DNA from: Chitinophaga pinensis
GTDB lineage: Bacteria; Bacteroidota; Bacteroidia; B-17B0; Aurantibacillaceae
Direction of reading: 5' to 3'
Length of the DNA stretch: 41,278 nucleotides
Assembly: GCA_945887955.1 (NCBI GenBank)
Contig: CAMCZO010000015.1
Coordinates: forward strand, 1 to 41,278
Below, piece by piece: positions 26,625-34,207 of the stretch. The notes beneath the pieces were generated by a model. That model saw nothing but the letters and a program-made list of their open reading frames with translations. It did no database searches and was not told the origin of the DNA. How positions within the stretch are numbered: the stretch's first letter is position 1; each line of letters opens with the position of its first letter. The position numbers and the translations under genes are program-made.

Positions 26625-27917
26625 TTATTTTAACCACAAATTTCTAAATGTTTTATTTTTGTCATAATCATTTGCTTGCTTCTCAATATTAAAATATCGG
26701 TTACCACGTGGGTCGTTACCAACACCTGCCAAATAAGCCCAATTGCCCCAATTGCTGCAAACATCATAATCTATCAATTGTTGCTCAAAATAAGCAGCAC
26801 CATAACGCCAATCTAATTTTAAATCGTTGCATAAATAGCTGGCTACGTTTTGTCGGCCACGGTTACTCATAAAACCTGTTAGTTTTAATTCTAACATATT
26901 CGCGTCCACAAATTCAACTCCTGTTCTTCCATCTATCCATTGCTGAAGCAACTCCTGATTATGTTCGTTTAAGGTGTCTTTTTTAGTTTGAATACCATGT
27001 TGTAAAAAATATTTATAATTATATTTTTTCATCATAAAACGAAAGTAATCTCTCCATAATAATTCAAACTTTAGCCAATAAGTTGATTCGTTGGCTGAAT
27101 ATAGACTTTCATACTCTTTTAACTGCCTGTAAATTTCTCTCGGCGATAAACAACCCAAAGCTAACCAAGCCGAAAATTTAGTGGAATAATTTTCTCCTAC
27201 CAGGCCATTGCGAGTTTCTTTGTAATTGAAAATATTTTTAGTATCAAAAAAATATGTTTGTATGCGTTTAATGCCTTCTGTTTCGCCACCTCTAAATTTA
27301 ATAGCCGCCCGTTTATCTATTAATACTTTTTGTAAGCCCAATTGCTCTAATAAAGGTAATTTTAAAGCAGAAATAGCGGGCGACTTAATAAAAAGAGGTT
27401 TTTCAAAAATAGGCCGAATGCTTGATTCTTGTTCTACTTTTTTTCTAAATGTGGTAAACACATCTGGTATATCTTTTATCGAGAATGGTAAATCTAATGC
27501 GTGATATAAGGTGCTTGTACTAAATGTTTCAAACTCACAATGAACTTTCCATAATTTTTTTTCTAGTAGTTCTTGTGTAACTTTTTCTTCGTGAGCTACT
27601 TCTCGCTTTGCAAATACTTTTTTAGCGTTATAAACTTGTGCGAGTTTAAAAATTTCTTCCTCGGGCTTACCAATTACTATAATTAATCCAGAACCTTTGG
27701 CGCGCAAACTATTATCTAAATTTTGTAAAGCTTCTAAAATAAATTGTGCTCTAAAGCAGCCTGTTCGTTTAAAACCGAATTCACTTAAATTAAAATGAGC
27801 TTCATCAAAACAGTAAACGGGAACAATTTCTTGACTTTGTTCAATAGCTCTAACTAAAGTTTCGTTATCATGAAGACGCAAATCGGAACTAAACCAAACA
27901 ATAGAAGTTTTTATCAT
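26625..27917 (-). CDS. DASH-type cryptochrome/photolyase
   Basis: The 430-residue flavoprotein has an N-terminal photolyase Rossmann domain (IVWFSSDLRLHDNETLVRAI at 5-24; DASH-like FSTSTLYHALDLPF at about 132-145). Its FAD-binding C-terminal half has GGETEGIKRIQTYF, YSTKFSAWLALGCLSPREIY, FELLWRDYFRFMM and the DASH signature at the end (GVGNDPRGNRYFNIEKQAND). DASH cryptochromes repair UV-induced pyrimidine dimers mainly in single-stranded DNA and may sense blue light; FAD and a folate antenna are usual. It is the last gene of the cluster, and its ATG overlaps the stop of the preceding photolyase-related gene by 4 nt (ATGA). Confidence 0.93.
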   Translation of the reverse strand: MIKTSIVWFSSDLRLHDNETLVRAIEQSQEIVPVYCFDEAHFNLSEFGFKRTGCFRAQFILEALQNLDNSLRAKGSGLIIVIGKPEEEIFKLAQVYNAKKVFAKREVAHEEKVTQELLEKKLWKVHCEFETFSTSTLYHALDLPFSIKDIPDVFTTFRKKVEQESSIRPIFEKPLFIKSPAISALKLPLLEQLGLQKVLIDKRAAIKFRGGETEGIKRIQTYFFDTKNIFNYKETRNGLVGENYSTKFSAWLALGCLSPREIYRQLKEYESLYSANESTYWLKFELLWRDYFRFMMKKYNYKYFLQHGIQTKKDTLNEHNQELLQQWIDGRTGVEFVDANMLELKLTGFMSNRGRQNVASYLCNDLKLDWRYGAAYFEQQLIDYDVCSNWGNWAYLAGVGNDPRGNRYFNIEKQANDYDKNKTFRNLWLK

Positions 27918-29455
27918 AACTCATTTATATGTTTTAAATAATAATCTGCTTGTTCTAACAAGTCTGCTTTAACTTGAGGGTCCATGCGTCTCCAAACATT
28001 ATACATCATACCTATGCGCGGATTTTTTGCTAATTTATTTTCGTGTTTATCATAAAAATTCCAATATAAACTATTAAAAGGGCAAGCTTTATCGCCCACT
28101 TTTTTTGTTTTATTATAATAACAAGATCCACAATAATGACTCATTTTATGAATATACGTGGCAGAACTTACATAGGGTTTAGTGCCCACAATACCGCCAT
28201 CGGCAAACTGGCTCATGCCTCGTGTGTTTGTGATTTGAACCCATTCCAAGGCATCAATGTAAATTCCTAAATACCATCCATCAATTTCGTTAGGATGAAT
28301 TCCTACTAATAAAGCAAAATTTCCTGTAATCATTAATCGTTGTATGTGATGTGCATAACTATATTGCAAAGATTGGTTGATGCTGTGTTTTAAACAACTC
28401 ATTTTTGTTTTGCCTGTCCAAAACCAATCGGGTAATTTATTAGTATGTTCAAAATAATTAAGTGTAGCGTACTCGGGCATTTTGTTCCAATAAATACCGC
28501 GCATGAACTCACGCCAGCCAATAATCTGTCTCACAAAACCTTCCAATTGGTTAAATTCAATTTCTTTGGGACGTTTTTTCCGCTCGGCAATTGCAAGATT
28601 TATAACTTCTAAAGGCGATATCAATTTTGTGTTTAATGAAAATGAAATACGAGAATGGTAAAGCGACCATTCAGAGGGAGTCATCGCATCTTGAAAAGTA
28701 CCAAAAAGCGGTAAACATTCTGATACAAAAAAATGAAGTAACTCTAAAGATTGTTTACGATTTATGGGCCAAATAAAATTTTTAGAATCAATTGTACCAA
28801 TTGTTTTTACAGTTGTTTTTTTTAGTTCGTTGAGTATAGCAGATACATCATTATTAAATAATAATGGAGGTGTTGCTTTATGATCAGAAGGGATTTTTTT
28901 TCTGTTGTCGCTATCATAATTCCATTGTCCGGTTAAGGGCAGCAAGCCATCCATTAGAACATTGTGTTTTTTACGCATGTAGCGATAAAAACTTTCCATT
29001 AAAAAGGTTTTCTTTCCTTTAAAAAAGTCACCTAATTCATTTCTAGTACTTAAAAAATGTTCAGAATCAACAACAGAATGGGTAATTGATAATTGATTTG
29101 CAAAATGTTTTAAAAGTTCATCTAAACGATATTCATCGGGCTGTTGGTATTCAAAATGGGTAAATAAATGTTTTTTTATCAAAAGTTGACAGTTTTTTTC
29201 GAAGCTTTGATAATTAGTCGTGTCGTTTAAATAAATATAAATCACGTTATGCTTCTGTTTTTTTAATTCGCTTGCAAATGCTTGCATGGCAGCAAAAAAA
29301 CCTACTACTTTTTGAATGTGATGCGTGGCATAATCAGTTTCGGTTCGTATTTCCATAAGAACATACGTTAGATTTTCATCCAATTCTTTAAACCATGAAT
29401 GGTTACTATTTAATTGGTCGCCAAGAATAAGCCTTAAAGTTTTATTTACTTTCAT
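27914..29455 (-). CDS. Iron-sulfur photolyase-related protein (prokaryotic 6-4 photolyase type)
   Basis: The 513-residue protein starts LRLILGDQLNSNHSWF, as in the FeS-BCP/PhrB group of deoxyribodipyrimidine photolyase-related proteins. Four cysteines fit the 4Fe-4S site of that group: C354 (KMSCLKHS), C442 and C445 (HYCGSCYY) and C458 (KACPFN). Other family blocks are FVRQIIGWREFMRGIYW and MITGNFALLVGIHPNEIDGW. The best-studied member repairs 6-4 photoproducts with FAD, a lumazine antenna and the cluster. The gene starts 1 nt after the DUF2256 gene and overlaps the DASH gene by 4 nt. Confidence 0.92.
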   Translation of the reverse strand: MKVNKTLRLILGDQLNSNHSWFKELDENLTYVLMEIRTETDYATHHIQKVVGFFAAMQAFASELKKQKHNVIYIYLNDTTNYQSFEKNCQLLIKKHLFTHFEYQQPDEYRLDELLKHFANQLSITHSVVDSEHFLSTRNELGDFFKGKKTFLMESFYRYMRKKHNVLMDGLLPLTGQWNYDSDNRKKIPSDHKATPPLLFNNDVSAILNELKKTTVKTIGTIDSKNFIWPINRKQSLELLHFFVSECLPLFGTFQDAMTPSEWSLYHSRISFSLNTKLISPLEVINLAIAERKKRPKEIEFNQLEGFVRQIIGWREFMRGIYWNKMPEYATLNYFEHTNKLPDWFWTGKTKMSCLKHSINQSLQYSYAHHIQRLMITGNFALLVGIHPNEIDGWYLGIYIDALEWVQITNTRGMSQFADGGIVGTKPYVSSATYIHKMSHYCGSCYYNKTKKVGDKACPFNSLYWNFYDKHENKLAKNPRIGMMYNVWRRMDPQVKADLLEQADYYLKHINEL

Positions 29456-29456
29456 A

Positions 29457-29603
29457 TTACTTTTTTGTTCGTTCGTTTCTGCATCTGTTACTGCAATATT
29501 TTACATCGCTCCAATTCTTTTCCCATTTTTTTCGCCAAGTAAATGGTTTGCTACATGACAAACACAGTTTACTGGGTAAATTTTGTTTTTTAACTCCTTT
29601 CAT
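29457..29603 (-). CDS. DUF2256-type zinc-ribbon miniprotein (48 aa)
   Basis: The short frame reads [48 protein letters not shown]. The pattern CxxC-x2-FxWRKKWx3Wx3KYCSxxCR is the DUF2256 signature: four cysteines in two pairs that should bind one zinc. DUF2256 genes are typical small neighbours of photolyase genes; the function is not known, and DNA contact or protein docking is only a guess. It starts inside the end of a 28-codon frame and ends 1 nt before the ATG of the iron-sulfur photolyase gene, so translation is probably coupled. AAAGGAG occurs just after its ATG, not before it. Confidence 0.9.
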   Translation of the reverse strand: MKGVKKQNLPSKLCLSCSKPFTWRKKWEKNWSDVKYCSNRCRNERTKK

Positions 29604-29676
29604 AACTAACTTTATTAAAGCCCGCAGATTTAAATAATTTCTGCAGAGTATTATTTAATTGTAAGATATCAATCAT
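29590..29676 (-). CDS. 28-codon overlapping frame between DUF2071 and DUF2256 genes
   Basis: The ATG overlaps the stop codon of the DUF2071 gene (ATGA), and the frame ends 14 nt inside the DUF2256 gene. It reads [20 protein letters not shown] then NKVSYERS, a possible amphipathic helix. It could be a leader for translational coupling or the relic of a longer gene. The tail resembles the L..AGF..V end of methyltransferases. Evidence is only position and overlap. Confidence 0.3.
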   Translation of the reverse strand: MIDILQLNNTLQKLFKSAGFNKVSYERS

Positions 29677-30386
29677 ATTTTTTCTCTTTTCCAATTTACT
29701 TCCACACCAGAACCCTCAGCAATAAAAACAGAATGAGGTTTAATCGTATTTAAATAACCAAAAGCATTACCATACATAGCTTTAAAATCACAGTTAATAT
29801 CTGATTGCAACACTGTATTTACTTTCCAACTGGGGTGATGAATTTTATATTCCTCTGTTTCTTGTTTGTTTACTTTGGCATAGCCATAATAATGCTCGTA
29901 AATAAATTCTTCTAAACTACCTGCAACGATTGCGTTTGAAGTATTTTTAGCTTCTACGTAAATACGATTCCAATCTTTATTGACTTGCCATTGGTACTCA
30001 ATCTTTTTAAGTTCATTCGTAAAACTCCAGTCGTGTTTAGTGCGAACGGTACTATAACTTTCATTATATAATTTGTTTGCTAAATAAGCCACTATTTTAT
30101 AAGGAACGGTTTCATTAATAAACACAACACCACGTTTAAACACCTCATTATTTTTTCTTTTAACATAAAAACGTAAATTAATTTCTTCAAAAGTTCCGAA
30201 GTAGGGAATGGGTATATTAAACAGCTTTGTGTTTTTAAACATAAAACCAACTAAACTGATGTAGGCATTATTTTCAAATAAGTCTAACTCAATTCCTTTT
30301 GGTAAATAGGGTAATAGCAAACTTTTTGGCACTAGGTAATTGGCCATGATTATATTTTCCCAATTTGCTTTTAAAAAAATTGCCAT
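29673..30386 (-). CDS. DUF2071 (YqjF-like) protein
   Basis: The 237-residue protein has the family start: ANWENIIMANYLVPKSLLLP, then YLPKGIELDLFENNAYISLV, GFMF and FEEINLRFYVKR. Later blocks are GVVFINETVPYKIVAYLANK and EEFIYEHYYGY. DUF2071 proteins have a fold related to acetoacetate decarboxylase, and their substrate is unknown. They recur in Bacteroidota photolyase clusters. The gene is 17 nt after the photolyase gene. Confidence 0.88.
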   Translation of the reverse strand: MAIFLKANWENIIMANYLVPKSLLLPYLPKGIELDLFENNAYISLVGFMFKNTKLFNIPIPYFGTFEEINLRFYVKRKNNEVFKRGVVFINETVPYKIVAYLANKLYNESYSTVRTKHDWSFTNELKKIEYQWQVNKDWNRIYVEAKNTSNAIVAGSLEEFIYEHYYGYAKVNKQETEEYKIHHPSWKVNTVLQSDINCDFKAMYGNAFGYLNTIKPHSVFIAEGSGVEVNWKREKI

Positions 30387-30403
30387 ATTAATTTTTTCAG
30401 TAT

Positions 30404-31900
30404 TTATTTTTTTAATTTTTTTGTTAAATGCGATTTTGGATTACTAACATGTTTTTGTAAAATACGTTTACCCTCCGTTTTTACATCGTCTGTTTTTCTG
30501 AAACTCCAAACAATATCGCTAGCGTATTTGCGCGTTGACTCAATATCTACAATAGGTGCGGGATAATTTTTACCGATTTCGCAGTCATATAATTGTTGAT
30601 CCATCAAACTTAGTTTCCAAGGCTCGTGAATTAAATGTGATGGAATATGTTGTAGTTCTGGAATCCATTGTTTGATAAAAATGCCTTCAGTATCGTGTTC
30701 ATCAGAATTTTTTATGGGGTTATAAATACGAATAGTGTTAATTCCTGTAACACCAGATTGCATTTGTAATTGAGGATAATGGATACCCGGTTCGTAATCT
30801 AAAAACTGCCGTGCTAAAAAATGTAGTTCACGCCAATCTTGCCACAAATTAAATACAAAGAATGAAACAACCATTGCCCGCATTCTAAAATTAATATAAC
30901 CAGTTTCTACTAGGCATCTCATACACGCATCTACAATAGGGACTCCTGTTTGCCCTTGTTGCCATGCTTTTATGTACAATTCGTTTTTAGGTTTAATAAG
31001 TATGTCGTAAGCACGATTAATATTTTCAAACTCCATGCGGCATTCGTCTTCAAATTTTTGAATGAAATGGCAATGCCAATGCAAGCGCGAAATAAAATTA
31101 GTTAAAGCACGTTTGTTTTGTGAATTGCTATAATGTTGCTTTGTGTATTGATAAACCATGCGCATACTAATATTACCATATGCTAAATACGGCGATATGC
31201 GGCTACAAGATTTTCTACTTAAACTGGGTTTTGAAATATTTTTACTGTAATTTATATAACGTTCTTTTATGAAGCTATCCATATATCTCCAAGCCCAGTA
31301 TTCACCTCCATGTTGAAATTTTTTATTGGTTGTGGTTATTTCTGCACTTAACTCTTTACCTTTTAAAGTAATATATAATCCTTCCTCTAATTTTATAATA
31401 TTCCAATTAGTTTCATCAATTATTTTAGGGATTTCGGTCATTTTTTGTTGCCAACGCTCTTCCCACTTAGATCTACTTTTTAGTTTTCGAATAATGCCGT
31501 TGGTTTGAAATTCTTTCCACACAATAGCATTAGATTTAAAAAAAGAGTGCATTAATACATCTCTATCATAACTAATTTTATTTCCAATTTCTTGGTGAGA
31601 GAATACGGTATTAATGGAGAAATATTTGGTTATTTCAGTAAATACATTAATAACTTCATTATGAAAAATAAAGAGTTGTGCATTTATGCCTTTCAATTTT
31701 TCTTGCATATCCTGTAAAGACTGATAAACAAAACGCCAGTGTCTAACATCGCTATCATCATTAGACATTAACGAAGGCTCAAAACAATAAATCAACAAAA
31801 TAGGAATTGATTTTTGTTGTGCGGTGAATAAAGGTTCATGGTCTGTAAAACGCAAATCACGCTTAAACCAAACTATATTAATTTCTGTTTTTTGTGACAA
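30404..31900 (-). CDS. Photolyase/cryptochrome family flavoprotein
   Basis: The 498-residue protein has an N-terminal Rossmann domain ([18 protein letters not shown] at 8-25) and a helical FAD domain: [69 protein letters not shown] and [13 protein letters not shown]. The order and RMR/W-rich blocks are those of photolyases and cryptochromes. The class is distinct from both DASH and the iron-sulfur group. It could be a repair enzyme or a blue-light receptor; I cannot decide from sequence. It is 21 nt downstream of the flavin reductase gene. Confidence 0.88.
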   Translation of the reverse strand: MSQKTEINIVWFKRDLRFTDHEPLFTAQQKSIPILLIYCFEPSLMSNDDSDVRHWRFVYQSLQDMQEKLKGINAQLFIFHNEVINVFTEITKYFSINTVFSHQEIGNKISYDRDVLMHSFFKSNAIVWKEFQTNGIIRKLKSRSKWEERWQQKMTEIPKIIDETNWNIIKLEEGLYITLKGKELSAEITTTNKKFQHGGEYWAWRYMDSFIKERYINYSKNISKPSLSRKSCSRISPYLAYGNISMRMVYQYTKQHYSNSQNKRALTNFISRLHWHCHFIQKFEDECRMEFENINRAYDILIKPKNELYIKAWQQGQTGVPIVDACMRCLVETGYINFRMRAMVVSFFVFNLWQDWRELHFLARQFLDYEPGIHYPQLQMQSGVTGINTIRIYNPIKNSDEHDTEGIFIKQWIPELQHIPSHLIHEPWKLSLMDQQLYDCEIGKNYPAPIVDIESTRKYASDIVWSFRKTDDVKTEGKRILQKHVSNPKSHLTKKLKK

Positions 31901-31921
31901 TTTTTAAAATTAAAATAACTA

Positions 31922-32569
31922 CTAAACCTTAACTGGAAATGTATTTGGCTTTGCATAACTTAATCTACTTATTTTTTTAGTTGTGTGATAACTATCTAAG
32001 CCACTACAAGTGATTGTTCCTGTAGCTTCTATATCTACAAAGCCATCTATATTAATACAATTTTCTGGTAAATAAACATCTTGTATTTCGCCAATAATAA
32101 AAATAGTTTCATTAATTGAAAAATTAATTTTCTCTTTAAAAGCTACACCTAATTTAATATGGGACTCTAAAACATAAGGTGAAAAAAAATTTGGGTGATA
32201 CTGCTCGTTTAAGCCAGTTGCTGCGAATTCAGAAATTTCTACTGGATAACGCGCTGAAGTTTGATGTGCCTGTTTGTAAATGTTTTCGTTAATGTGATTA
32301 ATTGTGTAAAAACCAGTTTCTAAAATATTGTTTAAGGTGTGCCTTTCAGCAGAATCGGGTCTTACCACAAAACCTATTAATGGTGGGTTGGCACCAATAT
32401 GAACTAATGAATTAAAAATAGCTAAATTAGTTTGTTCGGTTTTGTTTTTTGTACCAATTAAACACACACTTTTAAAACCTCCTAAACTATTAATAAAAAC
32501 AGCACGTTGGCGCTGTTCCATTTCCATAATATTTTTATAAGAGAAATGCGTTTGCATACTATTATCCAT
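31922..32569 (-). CDS. Flavin reductase-like FMN-binding protein
   Basis: The 215-residue protein has a split-barrel flavin-binding fold: INSLGGFKSVCLIGTKNKTE, QTNLAIFNSLVHIGANPPLI and GFVVRPDSAERHTLNNILET. It could reduce or carry flavin for the neighbouring photolyases, which need reduced FAD, but this is inferred from position. It overlaps the end of the SDR gene by 8 nt. Upstream in-frame Met residues at positions 1, 4 and 15 leave the start uncertain by a few codons. Confidence 0.88.
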   Translation of the reverse strand: MDNSMQTHFSYKNIMEMEQRQRAVFINSLGGFKSVCLIGTKNKTEQTNLAIFNSLVHIGANPPLIGFVVRPDSAERHTLNNILETGFYTINHINENIYKQAHQTSARYPVEISEFAATGLNEQYHPNFFSPYVLESHIKLGVAFKEKINFSINETIFIIGEIQDVYLPENCINIDGFVDIEATGTITCSGLDSYHTTKKISRLSYAKPNTFPVKV

Positions 32570-33251
32570 TTTTTAAATTATTCATTCCGCCATCAACGGC
32601 AATGGTTTGTCCGCTTATCCAGTTCGATTCATTACCTAATAAAAACACAATAGCATTGGCTATATCAGCCGCTTCGCCTATTTTGCGTAAAGGATTTCGT
32701 TTTTGCATGGCTTCTACTTTTTCGGGTGAGTTTACGAATTTATCTCCTAAAGGCGTATTTACTAATGAGGGGGCAACGCAGTTTACACGAATAGTGGGGG
32801 CTAATTCTGCTGCTAAAGCTTTAGTTAAGCCTTCGAGTGCGCCTTTTGCCATAGATATTGATGAATGAAAAGGCAAGCCTGTACTAACTGCCACAGTACT
32901 AATAAATACAATGGAAGCTAAATTTACTTTTTTAATGTTGTTTAAATAGGCTTGCGTAAAAGCCACTGCTCCCAGTGAATTGATGTTTAAATCGGCATTA
33001 AATTCTTCTGCTGTTAGTCGATGGAATGGTTTTAAATTGATTGTTCCTGGAAAATAGACAAGGCCATGTATTTCTTCATTAATTAAAGGAAAACTTCCAA
33101 AGGCATAACTTTCAATTTGATAAAATTCATTGTAATTATATGTATTGGGTTTGGTACTAATACCAATTACTTTATGTCCTTTATCTTGTAATATTTTCGC
33201 GGTGCATTGTGCAATAGCGCTTGACGCGCCTGCAAATAAGAATGTTTGCAT
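32562..33251 (-). CDS. SDR-family Rossmann protein lacking the catalytic Tyr
   Basis: The 229-residue protein has the SDR fold: nucleotide loop AGASSAIAQ (7-15), NxxG-like NINSLGAVA (89-97), catalytic-region Ser118 (IVFISTVAVS) and Lys136 (SISMAKGALEG), and the C-terminal WISGQTIAVDGG. The Tyr of YxxxK is replaced by Ile132, and the usual GxxxGxG turn is GASSAIA. It may bind NAD(P)(H) but lack normal dehydrogenase activity. Related SDRs in other photolyase clusters show, from memory, the same loss. It starts 1 nt after the TIGR03643 gene. Confidence 0.88.
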   Translation of the reverse strand: MQTFLFAGASSAIAQCTAKILQDKGHKVIGISTKPNTYNYNEFYQIESYAFGSFPLINEEIHGLVYFPGTINLKPFHRLTAEEFNADLNINSLGAVAFTQAYLNNIKKVNLASIVFISTVAVSTGLPFHSSISMAKGALEGLTKALAAELAPTIRVNCVAPSLVNTPLGDKFVNSPEKVEAMQKRNPLRKIGEAADIANAIVFLLGNESNWISGQTIAVDGGMNNLKNG

Positions 33252-33252
33252 A

Positions 33253-33606
33253 TTATCGTTTTGAGATTTTATTTGTTGTTATTTTACGTTGTAAATTGCA
33301 TTTGAATCTATTAATACCTTGTAAACGTTTAGCTAGGTGTTTTGTTTTACAATTTTCAACACGTTTACGCCAAAGTTTATAGCTACTAAATTTCAAGTTT
33401 TTTTTCATTAACACTTTTACCTCTGCCTCGTTTAATCCAAACTGAAATTTTATAGCGTCAAATGGTGTTCTGTCTTCCCAGGCCATTTCTATAATTCTAT
33501 TAATTTCTGTAGGGCTTAAAACTTTCTTTTCTTCAATTTCTTTTTCCTGCATATAAGCCCAAGGTGATGGCAAGTCGCTGTAGTAGCAATAGTTGTTATT
33601 TTCCAT
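33253..33606 (-). CDS. TIGR03643/DUF2805 family protein
   Basis: I start at the ATG at 33606 (MENNNYCYYSDLPSPW), which overlaps the SRPBCC stop by 11 nt; the longer frame from 33657 adds residues not expected. The 117-residue product has the family core LSPTEINRIIEMAWEDRTPF, DAIKFQFGLNEAEVKVLMKK and SSYKLWRKRV, a helix-turn-helix-like segment with a basic tail (KCNLQRKITTNKISKR). This family is a regular member of photolyase clusters; its role is unknown and nucleic-acid binding is possible. Confidence 0.9.
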   Translation of the reverse strand: MENNNYCYYSDLPSPWAYMQEKEIEEKKVLSPTEINRIIEMAWEDRTPFDAIKFQFGLNEAEVKVLMKKNLKFSSYKLWRKRVENCKTKHLAKRLQGINRFKCNLQRKITTNKISKR

Positions 33607-34063
33607 GATTAAATAGTTCTTCAATTTTTTTAAATCTGAAATTAAATATCTTTTCAACTTCGTTTCTCACAAACAAAGCATTGGCAATACGACCGATAAA
33701 CCCTAAGGGTAATTTGTAATGAACAATATCCGTCATTTCAATGCCTCCTTCTACTACTTTTAAGAAATGTTTGTGATGCCATAAGGCATATGGGCCAAAA
33801 CGTTGTTCATCAATAAAATATTCTTTGTGTTTTACTTGTGTAATTTCGGTAACCCAATGTAAAGGAATACCAGCAATAGGCTTGATGTAATATTCTATAA
33901 TTTGTCCAGCATACATCGTATCAATATCACTTGTTTCTCCCACAATATTGAAACCCATGTGCAGAGGCGTTATTTTAGCTAAATTTTTTGGCGAACGCAT
34001 AAAGTCCCAAACGGTATCTATGTCGCTTTTTAATAATTGGGTGGTTTTATAAGTATGGAGCAT
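33596..34063 (-). CDS. SRPBCC-family ligand-binding protein
   Basis: The 155-residue protein has the START/SRPBCC pattern: TTQLLKSDIDTVWDFMRSPK, NLAKITPLHMGF, then HWVTEITQVKHKEYFIDEQR and FGPYALWHHKHF, ending in the long C-terminal helix (VRNEVEKIFNFRFKKIEELF). Such proteins bind hydrophobic ligands in a deep cavity. It is the first gene of the photolyase cluster, just downstream of the promoter at 34101-34133. Confidence 0.88.
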   Translation of the reverse strand: MLHTYKTTQLLKSDIDTVWDFMRSPKNLAKITPLHMGFNIVGETSDIDTMYAGQIIEYYIKPIAGIPLHWVTEITQVKHKEYFIDEQRFGPYALWHHKHFLKVVEGGIEMTDIVHYKLPLGFIGRIANALFVRNEVEKIFNFRFKKIEELFNHGK

Positions 34064-34100
34064 ATTTTATTTTGTTTAACGATATGTTAAAAAGTTTAGA

Positions 34101-34133
34101 CAAATGTAATTGTTTTTATGTCTCTAATAACAA
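34101..34133 (-). promoter_or_regulatory. Promoter of the photolyase cluster
   Basis: On the minus strand: TTG (34133-34131), a 22-nt spacer and an exact -7 TACATTTG (34108-34101). Transcription should begin about 30 nt before the SRPBCC start codon. All cluster genes downstream lack comparable gaps, so this may be the main promoter. Confidence 0.5.
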
Positions 34134-34150
34134 TTTTAAATACGTTTTTA

Positions 34151-34198
34151 TTGATAAAACCGATAATCTTATTTTGATAATCTTATATTTGATAAACC
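34151..34198. promoter_or_regulatory. GATAA-repeat region, candidate operator between divergent genes
   Basis: GATAA occurs at 34153, 34162, 34176 and 34191. Two copies are the identical 11-mer GATAATCTTAT (34162-34172 and 34176-34186), 14 bp apart. The flanking copies read TTGATAAAAC and TTGATAAACC. The region lies upstream of both divergent promoters and contains the -7 of the phosphatase gene. A regulator-binding role is inferred. Confidence 0.4.
34184..34191 (+). promoter_or_regulatory. -7 box (TATATTTG) for the SpoIIE-type phosphatase
   Basis: It is an exact TAnnTTTG match, 16 nt before the TTG start at 34208, and lies inside the GATAA-repeat region. No -33 TTTG is seen at normal spacing, which may mean that an activator is needed. 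Confidence 0.4.
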
Positions 34199-34207
34199 AT
34201 TATTATT

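Noticed and set aside
33607-33657. Longer TIGR03643 start (MKRYLIS)
   Set aside because: It is a frame extension into the SRPBCC gene; the ATG at 33606 gives the normal overlap and length.
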